Shown here in pieces: positions 48,690-60,916 of a DNA stretch of 64,000 nucleotides. The DNA is from Anastatus disparis. Taxonomy: Eukaryota; Arthropoda; Insecta; Hymenoptera; Eupelmidae. The stretch lies in NCBI GenBank assembly GCA_017163975.1, contig JAFFSR010000366.1, positions 124,001 through 188,000 on the forward strand, in the 5' to 3' direction. Position numbers and translations under genes: made by a program. The notes below the pieces were generated by a model, which was not told the origin of the DNA, did no database searches, and saw only the letters and a list, made by a program, of their open reading frames with translations. Each line of letters starts with the position of its first letter. Position 1 is the stretch's first letter.

Positions 48690-51391
48690 TTGTTTTAATG
48701 TTAATCGGCTTAAAACTCATTTCTCCCTCATAGAGCATCATATTACTTCAAATCAACCGGATATTTTTGCTGTTACAGAGACTTTCTTAACTGAGTATGA
48801 TGATTCTTCTATTATCTCTATTGATCATTACAATTTTTTTAGGTTAGATAGAGTGGGTAAAATTGGCAGTGGAGTTGACTTCTATGTGCGAGATTTTCTC
48901 AAAGTCAGCATACTTTCTCAATCAAAAGCCGTCTTCGACAATACAGCTGAGTAGATCATAGCTGAAATCTCTCTAGGTCCTGAGAAACTCATTTTTGCTG
49001 TCGTGTATCTGAGGCCTAACGGCCAATTTCCTGAGGATTTCTTCAACTCAATATCTGAGTTATTACCATCGTACAAAAACATTGTCATTACTGAAGATTT
49101 CAATATCAATTTGTTGGCTAAAAATTTTAGCTCAGACTCTTTCCGTTCAACGATTAAATCACTTGCCTTTTACTTAGTACCTTCCGAACCTACTCACCAT
49201 ACTCTTACAACTGATCATATTTCTCATACCTGGATTGATCTCTTCATTTTAAATGATGAAAATTCTTTGGTTTCTTACAGTAAAACATCATCTTCTTTTA
49301 TAGCAGGTCACGATCTGATTACCATCACTTTTAAGGCTTTTAAGCCTCAGGCTGCAACTAAAATAATCAATTCTCGTAATTTTGCTAACATTAACCTTCA
49401 AACTTTAAACAGTATGATTTCATCTTCTCTCTCAAATTACTCATATGAGAGCTGTGTTGAATCTTTAGGCACTGCCACTCAGAAGTGAAATCTCAAATGC
49501 GCTTGATTCTGCAAAAAACAATTATATAGCTGATCGTCTTAATTCTGTGGGTAACTCTTCTAATCGCTGGAACATTCTTCACAAGATTGGTCTGGCTTCA
49601 AGGATATTGGCTTCACCGCTTCAGTATTTCTCCTCAAGTGTTCTTCTCTCTCACTACACAACAATTTCTTCTGCCACTCCAGCTTTGTCTGAGGGTGAGT
49701 TGAGAGAGGTGCTTGCTGTACCACTACGTAATGACTTGCCTGTCTTTAATTTTGCCCCAGTTAATTGTTCTCTTGTCGAGTCTTTTGTACGCCTCGGTAC
49801 TTCTAAGACTTTTGGTCCTGATGGTATTATGGCTCAGATGCTTAAAATGATGAGTCAATCCTCTGTTGATCTCATTACTTCACTCATAAATTGCTCGCTC
49901 GCATCTGCTGTTTTCCCGACTGATTGGAAGAGGGCCTTTTTGCTTCCATTGGCAAAGACGATTAAGACGGATTTACCTTCACAAACCCGGCCCATTGCCA
50001 AACTTTCTGAAGTTTCCAAAATTCTGGAGAGAGTAGTGCATTCTCAGTTTAGCTCCTTTATTGAATCAAATTCTCTGTTCGATAGTCTACAGATAGGCTT
50101 TCGTAAATCTAATAGTACCCAGACTGCGCTCTTGAAGCTTCTTGAAGATGCACGCCTGGATATTGATAAAAGAATGATCACTACTCTATTGCTCTTTGAT
50201 TTTTCCAAGGCTTTCGACACAGTGTCATATATTCGCCTGCTGTTCAAACTTCGTCGATTCAATTACTCAGATACTGTTATACGATGGTTTGCGTCGTATC
50301 TCAGCAAGAGATCCTATGCTATTACAGATTTGGAGGGTCATGTCGGTGAATGGGTCACCTGCACGGCAGGTGTTCCTCAGGGCAGCGTTTTGGGTCCGCT
50401 GCTTTTCTCTGTTTTCATCAATGATTTATCTTCTGTCTTAACCAGATCATCTTATATTCTGTTTGCTGATGACTTGCAGGTATACCACTCATTTCTGCCC
50501 GCAAATCTGAATAACGAGATTGACTTTCTAAATCACGAGGTTGCTGCTGTTGTTAACTGGGCTGTTGACAATGGTCTTGCCTTAAACCCATCTAAAATGC
50601 AAGCAATGTTCATTGGTAGCGAGCAATTCATCTCAAGAATTGATCTCTTTTCTTGCCCTAAAATTTTCGTAAATGATAAGGTGGTGCCGTATACTAGTTC
50701 AGTCAAAAATTTGGGTATCTGGATAACTAGCACTTTAAACTGGAATAAGCAGATGGGTTCGGTGGTTGGACGTCTCTTTGGTACTCTTCAATCATTAAAG
50801 TTCCATAGACATGCTCTGTCTAGGCAGGTCAGGAAAAACCTTGTTGAAGCTCTCATCTTTCCTATAATAGACTACTGTTGTGTAGTCTATGATGACTTAC
50901 CTCAGACGTTAAACATTAAACTTCATCGTGCACTGAATGCCTGCGTTAGATTTGTCTGTGGAAATATAGGAAGACAAGAAAGGGTTACGCCCTTTCGCCT
51001 GCAGTTGGGCTGGTTGTCGGTGAACCACAGGCGTTTATATTTCAAGTCAGCTCTTGCTCATTCTATTGTTTCGTATCAAAAGCCAAGCTATCTGGCTGCT
51101 AAATTCGATCGGGTAAACATTGATACAGTTGTTCGAACTTTGACTAGACTACCAGCTAGACTTCTCATCTGCCCCGTTGTTCGTACTGCAGCTATGCTAC
51201 ATTCTTTCGTATACACGGCATCTAGCTTTATCAATGTTAATACCTCCATATTAACTAGTTTTGAATTAGGACAAACGCAGTCTATTAAGGCTAAGTTATA
51301 CAACAAATTCTTGCTTGAGGAGCGCACTGTAACCCTACCCAACGGTCACTCTCGGATTTTAATGAAACTTGGCAGAGCGGTAGAATATTGA
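48690..51391 (+). pseudogene. LINE ORF2: APE-type endonuclease and reverse transcriptase, one stop and one frameshift
   Basis: The endonuclease part starts around 48690 with FSLIEHHITSNQPDIFAVTE and continues with VVYLRPNGQF, VITEDFNINL and IAGHDLI. A TAG stop lies at 48952-48954. The conserved GDFN motif reads EDFN here. A +1 frameshift near 49480 leads into the reverse transcriptase frame, open to 51391. It has SKTFGPDGI, SQTRPIAKLSEVSKILERVV, DFSKAFDTV, AGVPQGSVLGPLLFSVFIND and the catalytic FADD at 50462-50473, then the thumb and C-terminal region. Reverse transcriptase motifs look intact. Target-primed reverse transcription is the expected activity of the family, but this copy cannot make a full ORF2 as written. 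Confidence 0.85.
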
Positions 51392-51960
51392 AAAATATTA
51401 GACACGTATTTTTTTATATCGGCCCTAACTCATTTTTAGGAGACGATTAATCTCGCTCTACCCAGGGTTAGGTGGGTTAGCCTGCTGGGGGGTTGATAGG
51501 GGTGGTTTATAGTGGTTGTAAGATTTTGCGGGTATGAAGTATATTAGCATTTAGGCGGGTATGCCTATCTGTGATTGGGGTTTTCATTATCTTATAGAAA
51601 AGCAGACGATTAATCTCGCTCTACCCAGGGTTAGGTGGGTTAGCCTGCTGGGGGGTTGATAGGGGTGGTTTATAGTGGTTGTAAGATTTTGCGGGGATGA
51701 AGTATATTAGCATTTAGGCGGGTATGCCTATCTGTAATTGGGGTTTTCATTATCTTATAGAAAAGCAGACGATTAATCTCGCTCTACCCAGGGTTAGGTG
51801 GGTTAGCCTGCTTGGAGGTTGATAGGGGTGGTTTTTACCCCTGAAAATGAGTTAGGGCCGATATAAAAAAATACGTGTCTAATATTTTTTAATATTCTAC
51901 CGCTCTGCCAAGTTTCACTAAAATCCGAGAGTGACCGTTGGGTAGAGTTACTGAGTGGAT
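51320..51960. repeat. LINE 3' region: inverted repeat around a 164-bp tandem array
   Basis: The last 70 bp of ORF2 and the DNA to 51440 (GGCAGAGCGGTAGAATATTG) recur inverted at 51835-51950. Between them are about 2.4 tandem units of 164 bp, each starting GACGATTAATCTCGCTCTAC. The inverted copy of ORF2's end makes an approx. 115-bp hairpin stem. Confidence 0.85.
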
Positions 51961-52298
51961 GGGCGAAACAGAGAGTCATTGAGTGTATTTTCATATTATG
52001 GTACACTTTACTACACATTTAGTTCTGTAGACCTCAAACTGTATATTCATTGTGTAACATGTTGATCAGATGAGTGCAGCTTCAATAAAGTGTAACAATC
52101 TTATACTTTTTATAATCATAATTTTTTACTTTTATCACAGAGAGAGAAATCTCATATGAATATATTCAAACTTTTACTATTGTTCTTGCTTGTTATATTT
52201 GCACTATATTTTATTTTGTAAACAACATTATGTATTACTTTTGGGTCATACGGGGTTGAACCCCATGATCTTTAATAAATATGAATCAATCAATCAAT

Positions 52299-52680
52299 CT
52301 CTGTCTCTGTTTCTTTCACCCCGTCTCTCCGTCTCCGTTTCTCCATCTCCGCTTCTCCGTCTCCCTATCTCCGTCCCTATGTCTATGTCTCTCCACCTCT
52401 GCCTCTCTGTCTCTGCCTCTCCGTCTCTGTCTCTCCGTTATTCCATCTATTTCTCTCTGTTTCCGTTCCTGCGACTTCTTTTTTTCGTCTTTGTTTCTCT
52501 GTCTCTGTCTCTCGGTTTTCGTCTCTCCGTCCCTCTGTCTATGTTTCTTTGTCTCAGTCCCTCCGTTTTCGTCTTTCCGTCTATGACTCTCTGTTTCCGT
52601 GTTTCTGTCTTCTTCCCTCTGTGTCTCCGTCTCTGTGTCTTCTTCTTTACTTCTTCGTTCCTACGTTTGCGTTTTTTCAT
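52299..52680. repeat. CTCCGT/CTCTGT microsatellite, right half
   Basis: Pyrimidine-rich CCGTCTCTGTCTCTC repeats. Continuation of the array that the LINE interrupted at 46884. Confidence 0.85.
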
Positions 52681-52740
52681 TTTTCATAAAAAATTAAAAA
52701 TTATTAATATATTGCAACAAAAAAGTCAAATTTCTCACCT

Positions 52741-55700
52741 AAATGAATTTATAAAAAACAATTAAAAATCCTCAAACAAAAATAAGAATTTAACAAATCA
52801 ATAAAATCACGACTATGATAGACGCATTCATGACAAATCGTATTATAAATATAATAAACATAAGGTTTTAATAAATAGAAAACAATAATAATTAAAAAAC
52901 AGACAAAAAATATTGAAACGTTGAAATAAATCTCATGAAAAAACATTGAAAAAAGATGATAATTTAATTACTTCAGTAAAAAATAAAAATTGTTATTAAA
53001 AAAACAAAGATAAATTCAAAACAAAAGAAAATCAAAATGATATAAATTATTACCAAATAGCTAAAGATATATTGACCAATAATAATGAAAATTATATCAT
53101 GAAAAATAATATTAGTGATCTGAATTTTATTTGTGATTTTTGTGGTGCTAGACATTTTGCATTCGAAATGTCAAGCAATAAGAAATTTACATCATGTTGT
53201 AAACAAGGAAATATAACATTAGAAGAAGATCCAGAATGTCCTGAAGAGATTAAGAAATTACTTACGGGAAATTCTATGATAAATAATAATTTTAAAAATG
53301 CATAAGATCATATAATAACGCCTTAACATTTGCTAGTTTTGGTGCAACATTTGATAAATTATTCAATAAAGGCCCTCAAGTTATACGTATTTATGATCCA
53401 ATATACCATAATACATATGCGTTACATGCAAATGAAAATAAACCAAGAAAGTATGGACAATTATACATATTTGATGACGAAAAAGCAAATAAATGCCGCA
53501 TAGAAAACGATCTGAATTGTTCTATTGAATTATTGTATATATTAGATTCTATAATTAGGAAAAATAATCCTCATGCAGCAGCTTATAAAATGATGCACGA
53601 AGTAGAAATTGAAGAAAATAATCGTTTTATTAAAAATAGAACTGTACGCAGGGATGTTAAAATGTATATAAGACAAAACTATAACTTTGATAAGCATCGA
53701 TATAATGAAACTAAATGTAATGAAGTAGCAGTAGCTTTTGTAGAAAATGAATTACCTATTGAAAGAGACATATGTATTTAGTTGAAAGCAGAAAAATCAA
53801 TAAGAATCCTATATATAAGTAAACACGTAGATCTTATAATTATATATCCACTTATATTCATGGGTTCAAATAAAAAATTCAAGGTTATATTTTATAAAGG
53901 AAAATCAAGATTCTTTGAGAATAGAACTTTATCAAGGCGTAATGGATTTCTTAAAAAATAAAAAAAGACGGAATCAATAATAGTTTAAAAATTGGAAAAA
54001 TGTTTTATATTACCATCAACTTTTACAGGAAGTCCGCGTTCCTCACATCAAAATTTTCTTGATTCCATAATATTATTGAAAAACCAGATTTTTTTTATTA
54101 CTATGACATGCAATCCAAAGTGGGAAGAAATCACGAATAATATAGGAGGAAGTAAAGATGTAATATATAGATCAGATATTGTTATTGAAGTATTTTATCA
54201 AAAAATAAAAATATATTAATTGAGCAAATTACTAAAAAACATATTTTGGGAAACGCATTGCATATTCATACGTAGTAGAATTTCAAAAAAGAGGATTACC
54301 GCATGCGCATATGCTAATATTATTAAGTAAAGATGATAAAATTTACCATAGTGATGATGTTGATAAATTTATAGTAGCTGAAATTTTAAATGAAAATGAG
54401 AATCCCAGAATATATGAAATATTTAATCAATTTATGATCCATGGCCCTTGTGGAGATCGGAATAAAAATATACCTTGTACGGATAAAGAATCAGGAAAGA
54501 GTACGAAAAATTTACCGAAACAATTTAATGAAACTACAATAATGACAAATAGTTATCCTATTTATCGACGAAGAAGTGATAAAAATGAGATATTATACAC
54601 AAAAAACAAGTGAGCAGACAATAGATTTGTTTTTCCTCATAACCCACATTTATAACTAAAGTTTAATTGTCATATTAATAGTAAATTGTTAAACAATAGA
54701 ATGTTATACAATAGAAGATTATAGAATAAATAGAATATGTTAAACAATAGAAGTTATGAAATACTTATTTAAATACTGCTTCAAAGGATATGATTGTGCA
54801 TTTATAGAAATGAAAGCAAGTAAATTAAATACTGAAAGTAATACTAATGATGAAACGGATGAAACAAATGATTTGGATTTGTTTTATGATGAAATTAAAC
54901 AATATATAAACACAAGATACAACTGCCCGCCAGAAGCTATACATCGCATATTGGAATATAATATTAGTTAACTTTCACATACAATTTATACATAAGCTGT
55001 TCATAATGAAAATTAACAATATGTGTATTTTAAAGAAGCATCTGAACATGAAATTGATAAGAAAAATGTAAATACAACACTAACAGCGTGGTTTGAACTT
55101 AATAAAAGTGACCCAGAGACATATAATTACTTTTATTCTGATATACCGCATCATTATGTTTTCAATCGAATACATAAAACATGGACAAAAAGAATAAAAA
55201 CCATGAAACCTATTCTAAACAGAATGTACTGAATTAATCCAAAACAAAGATAAAGATTCTGTTAAGGATTACTTCTGCTTCACGTTAAAGCTGCAACATC
55301 TTTTGAAAGTTTAGAAACTTTTGATGGAATTACATACCCAATATTCTTTAAAGCAGCTAAAGCAAAAAATTTAGTTGAAATAGATGATGAGTGGGATAAA
55401 TGTTTAGAAAAATGATGTAAATCTCGATTTCCAAAAGCTCTTTGTTAATTATTTAGTTACATTTGTACGTTGCACAATCCAATTCATGCTCGAGAATTAT
55501 ATGAAAAATGTAAAATCTATTTTTATCATATTACCGAAAACGAATCAACAAAAAGGTGAAAAACATGTATTAAGCATGATTAATGATATTTTAACTGATA
55601 ATCGATTCTAATTAAGTGACTTTCATTCACCTACTTCAGAATACAATATTGAAAATAGTGAAATTAAATATAGTATAGTAAATAATGTTAATAATATTCG

Positions 55701-57433
55701 GTCAATTATTGAAAGTCTAACAAATGCTCAAACGGCTATTTTTAATTCAGTAATAAATTTATTAAATACAAATTGCACTGAAAAGTATATAGTATATCTA
55801 GACGTTCCAGGTGGAAGTGGTGAAAGCTACTTATTAAATATAATTATAACTTATCCAAAAATTCATGGAATTAACTATTTAGTTTTATCATGGACAGGTA
55901 TAGCGGCTAATTTATTACAAGACGGTGTGACAGTACATATATCATTTAAATTACCGTTGAATATATCTGAAGACACAATATATAATATTAGTTCAAACAG
56001 AGAAATAGGTAAGAAAATAAAAAATGTATCAATTGTTATCTGGGATGAAATCTCAATGACATCGAAATACGCTTTTGAAGCCGCCGACCGCATATTTAAA
56101 GATATATGTGATAATAATTACTTGTTTGGAGAAAAAACATTTATCATATCAGGTGATTTTAGACGAACATTACCAATAGTGAAACATGGAAATAGAATAC
56201 AGATAGTAAAAAATTGTGTTAAAAAAGCTATTTATGGGAACATTTTCAATATATGTCTTTATAAGAAAATAAACGTTTATCAGAATCAGATGATAAATTT
56301 AAAAATTGGTTACTAAATATAGGAAATTGTAATTTTCATTTAAAATATAAAAAAAGGAAATTAAGTTATACCAATTCCAAAAGAAATATTGTCAAAGGGC
56401 AATCTGATTGATGAAATTTACGCGCATGATATAAATATTGAAAATTGTGACTATTACGAAAATGTTACATTAGCACCGAAAAACGACTCTGCAAAAGATG
56501 TAAATGACAACAGATTAGACGTAATTTTGTCAACAGAATTTTCGAATTCTTTAACGCCAAACGGTTTACCTGCACATAGATTACAATTAAAAAAAAGAGC
56601 TATAGTAATGCTTTTAAGAAATGTTAATTTGATTGAAGAACTTTGTAATTCAACCCGATTAACGAAAATAGAACAATTAGGTATTATTGCACAAATGTTA
56701 ACAAGAAGTAAAAAAGGGAGCACTATATTCTTACTACGTATGACCTTATCAGCAAATGAAGAACTGCCATTCCAAATGACCAGAAAACAATTTCCTGTAA
56801 AACTTGCCCATGCAATGACTATTAAGAAGGGGCCGAACTATCTGTCTCTGTCTAATAGCGTTTTTCATTATTTATATAAACACTATCCTTTATAACAAGA
56901 AAAAAATAGCAGCCCCCGCTAGATATTAGTATAATAAGTAAATTTTGTAATAACAAACAAATTTTTTACCGCATAGTTTTTGACTAATTAGAGACCTACT
57001 AGCCATCTAGAATATAACCTATCTTTTTTTGGTAGGTCTCTAATTATTCAAAAACTACACAGTAAAAACATTTGTTTGTTATTACAAAATTTACTTATTA
57101 TACTAATATCTAGCGGGGCCTGCTATTTTTTTCTTGTTATACTGGATAGTGTTTACATAAATGATGAAAAACGCTATTAGACAAAGACAGATAGTTTGGC
57201 CCCTTCTTAATAAGTGGCAGAGACAATTATTTAAAGAAGTAGGAGTGTATTTACCAACACCAATTTTCAGTCATGGGCACTCATACGTGGCACTTTCAAG
57301 GATAACTAATAAAAAAGAATTGAAAATATTATTAACAGAAAAATCAAGGAAAGTTAAAGATGAAATTAAAAACATTGTTTACGAAGAAATATTAATTCAC
57401 AATACAAAAATTACTACTATTATATCAAAGTGA
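52741..57433 (+). pseudogene. Helitron Rep-helicase relic, plus strand, nearly all domains present
   Basis: Fragments in order: a basic Lys/Asn-rich N-terminus (from about 52790); a Cys-rich finger FICDFCGARHFAFEMSSNKK with TSCCKQG (53130-53210); the Helitron_like_N block RSYNNALTFASFGATFDK to KYGQLYIFDDEK (53305-53480); and the Rep part FILPSTFTGSPRSSHQNFLD. The HUH site GLPHAH is intact (His codons 54302-54304 and 54308-54310). Next come GPCGDRNKNIPC (54445-54480), KYLFKYCFKGYD (about 54759-54795, Rep Tyr motif) and the linker to 55230. The Pif1 helicase (55770-57433) contains WDEISMTSKYAFEA and HGHSYVALSR. Walker A reads PGGSGES, with Glu at 55822-55824 where Lys is essential, so ATPase activity is lost. 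Several frameshifts and stops, and a MITE at 56826-57206, also break it. Confidence 0.85.
56826..57206. mobile_element. 381-bp palindromic TTAA MITE in the helicase
   Basis: The ends read GAAGGGGCCGAACTATCTGT and, from the other side, GAAGGGGCCAAACTATCTGT. Flanked by TTAA at 56822-56825 and 57207-57210. The two arms (with AAATTTTGTAATAACAAAC and its complement) meet near 57015. Dropping the MITE and one TTAA makes the helicase frame continuous through the motif usually read as TINKSQ. This supports both the boundary and the TTAA duplication. Confidence 0.9.
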
Positions 57434-57469
57434 AGAATTAGGACTTTTTTTTCTTACGTGAATATCTTT

Positions 57470-58320
57470 TGCATTTTTGTCACATACATACAAACACATA
57501 CAACCGTGCATCTTTAACATACGCGTACACACATACACATGCATACATACACATACACACATACACATACATACATATACACATATCCATACAATACACT
57601 TACTCATATACACATACATACATACACAATATCGGTCTCTGCGTCTCCGTCTTCCGTCTTCGTTTACGTCTGTCTCCGTTTCCATCTCTCCATCTCTCTT
57701 TCTCTCCGTCTTCGTTTCTCCGTTTTCATCTATCTGTCTCTGCTTGTCCGTCTCCGTCTCTTCGTATCCGTCTGTATGTCCCAGTCCCTCCGTCGCTACG
57801 TCTCTGTCTCTCCGTCTCCGTCTTCCGTTTCCATCTATCTGTCTCCTTTCTCCGTCTCTCCATCTCTCTGTCTCCGTCTGTCTGTCTCAGTCTCTCTGTC
57901 CCTTCGTCTTTGTCTCTCTGTCTCCGTCTCCGTTTCCGTCTATCTGTCTCCGTTTCTCCGTCTCCGTTTCTCCGTCTGTCTGTCTCAGTCCCCCATCCCT
58001 CCGTCTCCGTCTCTCCGTTACCGTTTCTCCGTTACCGTCTCTCCGTCACCGTCTCTCCGTCTCAGTCTTTCCATCACCGTCTCTACGTTTCTCCGTCTCC
58101 GTCTCTCCATCTTCGTCTCTCCATCTTTGCCTCTTCGTCTCCGTTTCTCCGTCTCCGTCTTTTTCCCTTCATCTCCGTCTTGCCGTCACCGTTTTTCCGT
58201 CGTCTTCCCTCCGTCTTCGTTTCTCTGTCACTGTCTCTCTGTCTCTGTCTCCGTCCCCCCGTCTCTATCTCTCCATCTCTATCTCTTAGTCTCCGTTCTT
58301 CCGTTTTTGTCTCTTTGTCT
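57470..58320. repeat. CA then CTCCGT microsatellite downstream of the plus-strand Helitron
   Basis: CA-rich 57470-57640, then about 680 bp of CCGTCTCCGTCTCTCC-type repeats. The long Ser/Leu/Val frames in all three plus frames are repeat artefacts. Confidence 0.9.
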
Positions 58321-58600
58321 CAGCGCTGAAAATAATATCCGTAAATTCTTAATTACGCAGCGCTTACAATAACAGCTGCGTTTTTTTAAGCACACAATGC
58401 TCAAAATAGCTGCCGCAAATTTTCAATCACACAGCGCTCACAATAGTTGTTGCGTTTTTTATCCTTAGCTCTTGAAATAGCAGCCGCGTTTTTTAAACCA
58501 GATAGTGCTCTGAATAGCGGTCGCAAACTTCTAATTATACAGCGCTTACAGTAGTTTTAGCGTTTTTTCCCATCACAGCACATACAATAGTGCTATTCTC
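58320..58600. repeat. CAGCGCT minisatellite, second array
   Basis: Same unit and orientation as 41960-42690. The 58440-58570 stretch is collinear with 42420-42550. Confidence 0.85.
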
Positions 58601-58704
58601 TACTTCATGATTTTTAATTTTTTTATAATTAATATTATATTAGAGTTTTAAATATTTTTGATTTTGTTTTCTTATTCATTATATTTAATTTTTAAATTGT
58701 GGTT

Positions 58705-58836
58705 TTACATTTCTTTGTAAACAATGTTTTTAGTATAGACCATTCTATCATTCACTTTTCTTGATTTTTCTGTTAATAATATTTTCAATTCTTCTTTATT
58801 AGTTGTCCTTGAAAGTGCCACGTACACTACCCTCCA
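58705..58836 (-). pseudogene. Helitron helicase C-terminal tail fragment
   Basis: Reads VYVALSRTTNKEELKILLTE, then SRKVNDRMVYTKNIVYKEM, collinear with the end of the minus-strand Helitron at 42799-42925. Homology stops abruptly at about 58837. Only about 40 residues survive, so this is a third, truncated Helitron copy in the 26.5-kb segment. Confidence 0.8.
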
Positions 58837-59415
58837 GTCACATTTGCCCACCCTACATGAAAATCGATAAAACTTTAAAGTTTTGTGGCTCAGTGAAAAA
58901 TAGTCGTAATTAAAAAATTCCAACTGGGTTTTAAAAAGGGTTCAAAAACCTTTAATTTAAGCCGAGTTGAGCAAAAAAGAATTAAAAAATGCATGCGTTA
59001 TGCGTAAAAAACTAACTAAAAAATATTCAATTTTTTTCGCCCCTATTCAAATGCCTGCCATTTTTGCGGAAATTATCGAATCATAAAAAAACAAAATGGA
59101 GGTAAAAGCTAAAGGAGTCACCTTCAAAATGAGCTATAGAAAGCTAATTTATGATCGATTTTACGGTAGTTATGGTCATTTTTTATGAAAAAAAACGATT
59201 TTTTTTAATAGCTATTATCTCAAAAAATACGCATGATATAAAAAAATTTTTAATAAAAAAGTTGTTTATTTTTGAGTCAAAAAATAAATATTCAGGTTAA
59301 ACTGAGAATCAGTAAAAAAGAGATTTTATTCATTTTTGATCCCATTGAAAAAAAATCCATTTATTCAATATTTATATTTTAATGAATTTAAAAAAAACTT
59401 TTTCTTCCAGCTATA
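58837..59415. other. AT-rich unassigned DNA
   Basis: No reading frame or tandem structure. Its left end cuts the Helitron tail with TACCCTCCAGTCACATTTGC, so it could be the start of another insertion. I cannot name it. Confidence 0.4.
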
Positions 59416-59422
59416 CATTTAC

Positions 59423-59427
<5 letters not shown>

Positions 59428-59491
<64 letters not shown>
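59428..59491. repeat. (TA)n microsatellite
   Basis: About 30 TA dinucleotides. The partner tract at 40827-40841 in the other arm is much shorter. Confidence 0.95.
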
Positions 59492-59493
<2 letters not shown>

Positions 59494-60020
59494 TATTCTG
59501 TATATCTGTATTATTAAAAATACTAAATATATGAAATAATTATCAATTAAAAAGAATAATTATTTGATATTACATGTTATTTTATTTAAGTATAATGTGT
59601 ACATCGTATAAAGTTTTTTTAAATAGCCCATCAATCAGACAATTTTAATCTTTGGCAATTGATAAATTAATTTATTAGAACATTCAAAGATATAACTTTT
59701 ATTGGTCAATATAAAAAAGCGTTAAAATCAAAATTTATAAATTCGAATTTTTAAAAATAATTATAATTATTTTTAAGATCAAACATCAGTATTATATTAG
59801 AATGTTAACGTTTAAATAATTTTTTGAACAATTTTAAAGTAATTACTTTCTGTTTAAATACAAATACCTACATAAATATATATGATCAAATATGTATTTA
59901 TGTAAATTGATGGTCAACAATTATTTCAATTATTATTTCATATATTAAGTAAGAATAGTTTTGTCCATTTCGATTCAGACATTTTAAATAATACATCATC
60001 CATTGTGATTAATAACCGTG

Positions 60021-60093
60021 TATTTATGATATCATTGCGATGATAATTAACGACCTTCATCGTTAATTATCATCGCAATGATATCATAAATAC
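60021..60093. repeat. Perfect hairpin, about 33-bp arms
   Basis: GTATTTATGATATCATTGCG continues to a short loop (GACCTTC) and returns as the exact complement. It is not found in the partner arm. Confidence 0.85.
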
Positions 60094-60159
60094 AGCGACA
60101 TCAAATAAAGTTGAAAAATAAAATTATTACATTACAAATATTTTCAGCAACACAAAAAA

Positions 60160-60555
60160 AATGTGGGTAGGTTACCCGATTAATGACATGACTAATTAGT
60201 TTATTAACTGTGTAAACACATAATTAATTAAGTGATTAATCACCTAATTAGACACTTGATTTTCTATTTCATTCATCTCCTGATTTTTCATCTGACTAAT
60301 CACTTGATATTTCACTTGATTAATCACATGATTTTTCATATGATTAATCACATGATTTTTCACTTGATTAATCACATGATTTTTCGCACATGATTTTTCA
60401 TATGATTAATCACATGATTTTTCACGTGATTAATCACCTATAAAATCATGTCATAAAATCAGGTGATTTATCAGGTGAAAAATCATGTGATTAATTAAGT
60501 GAAAAATCATGTGATTAATCAAGTGATTAATCACTTGGTTTTTTTCAGTAGGGGT
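60160..60555. mobile_element. TGATTAATCA word-array element, right end CAGTAGGGG
   Basis: The right end reads TTTTTTTCAGTAGGGG followed by TA, the same end as the 2955-4068 element. The interior is an array of TGATTAATCA, AATCACATGATT and close variants, roughly palindromic about 60440. The left end is less clear (TTACCCGATTAATGAC at 60169), so it may be truncated or diverged. Confidence 0.65.
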
Positions 60556-60916
60556 ACGTGTGCGTGTGCGTGCGTGTCTCTGTGTGTGTGTGAAATATAA
60601 AATATATATATTTTATTAATGGTTTTTTTTTCTGTTTTTCGAAACACTCATAGTCCACTTCAATTTTTTTTCTTATATTCAAACATTTACCTATAATTTT
60701 GCAGATCCTTATCAATAGAAATATACATTTTCAAAGATAAATGGAAAATAAATTACAACAATTATTATAAATTATATTTTAATACCAGTTTTTCAAGTGC
60801 TAACACATAATTTCAATTTTTAAAGTTGGAAAAAAAATTAAATACATATTTTATATCAAAATACTATTGTTAATGAAATTAGCAAATTTATATATAATAA
60901 TATGATATATGAAAAT

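Larger units (their letters stand above)
46885..52298 (+). mobile_element. Non-LTR retrotransposon (LINE), nearly full length
   Basis: A two-gene LINE: 5' region 46885-47302, ORF1 47303-48547, ORF2 about 48690-51391. The 3' region with tandem and inverted repeats ends in AATAAATATGAATCAATCAA at 52274-52298. CT-type microsatellite lies immediately on both sides, so it inserted into that array. The base composition is clearly less AT-rich than its surroundings. ORF2 resembles the Jockey/CR1-like (endonuclease-bearing) LINE group; the exact clade is uncertain. Confidence 0.85.

Noticed and set aside
57469..58372. Three overlapping plus-strand frames of about 280 codons, Ser/Leu/Val rich
   Set aside because: All three phases are open because the CTCCGT repeat lacks stops.
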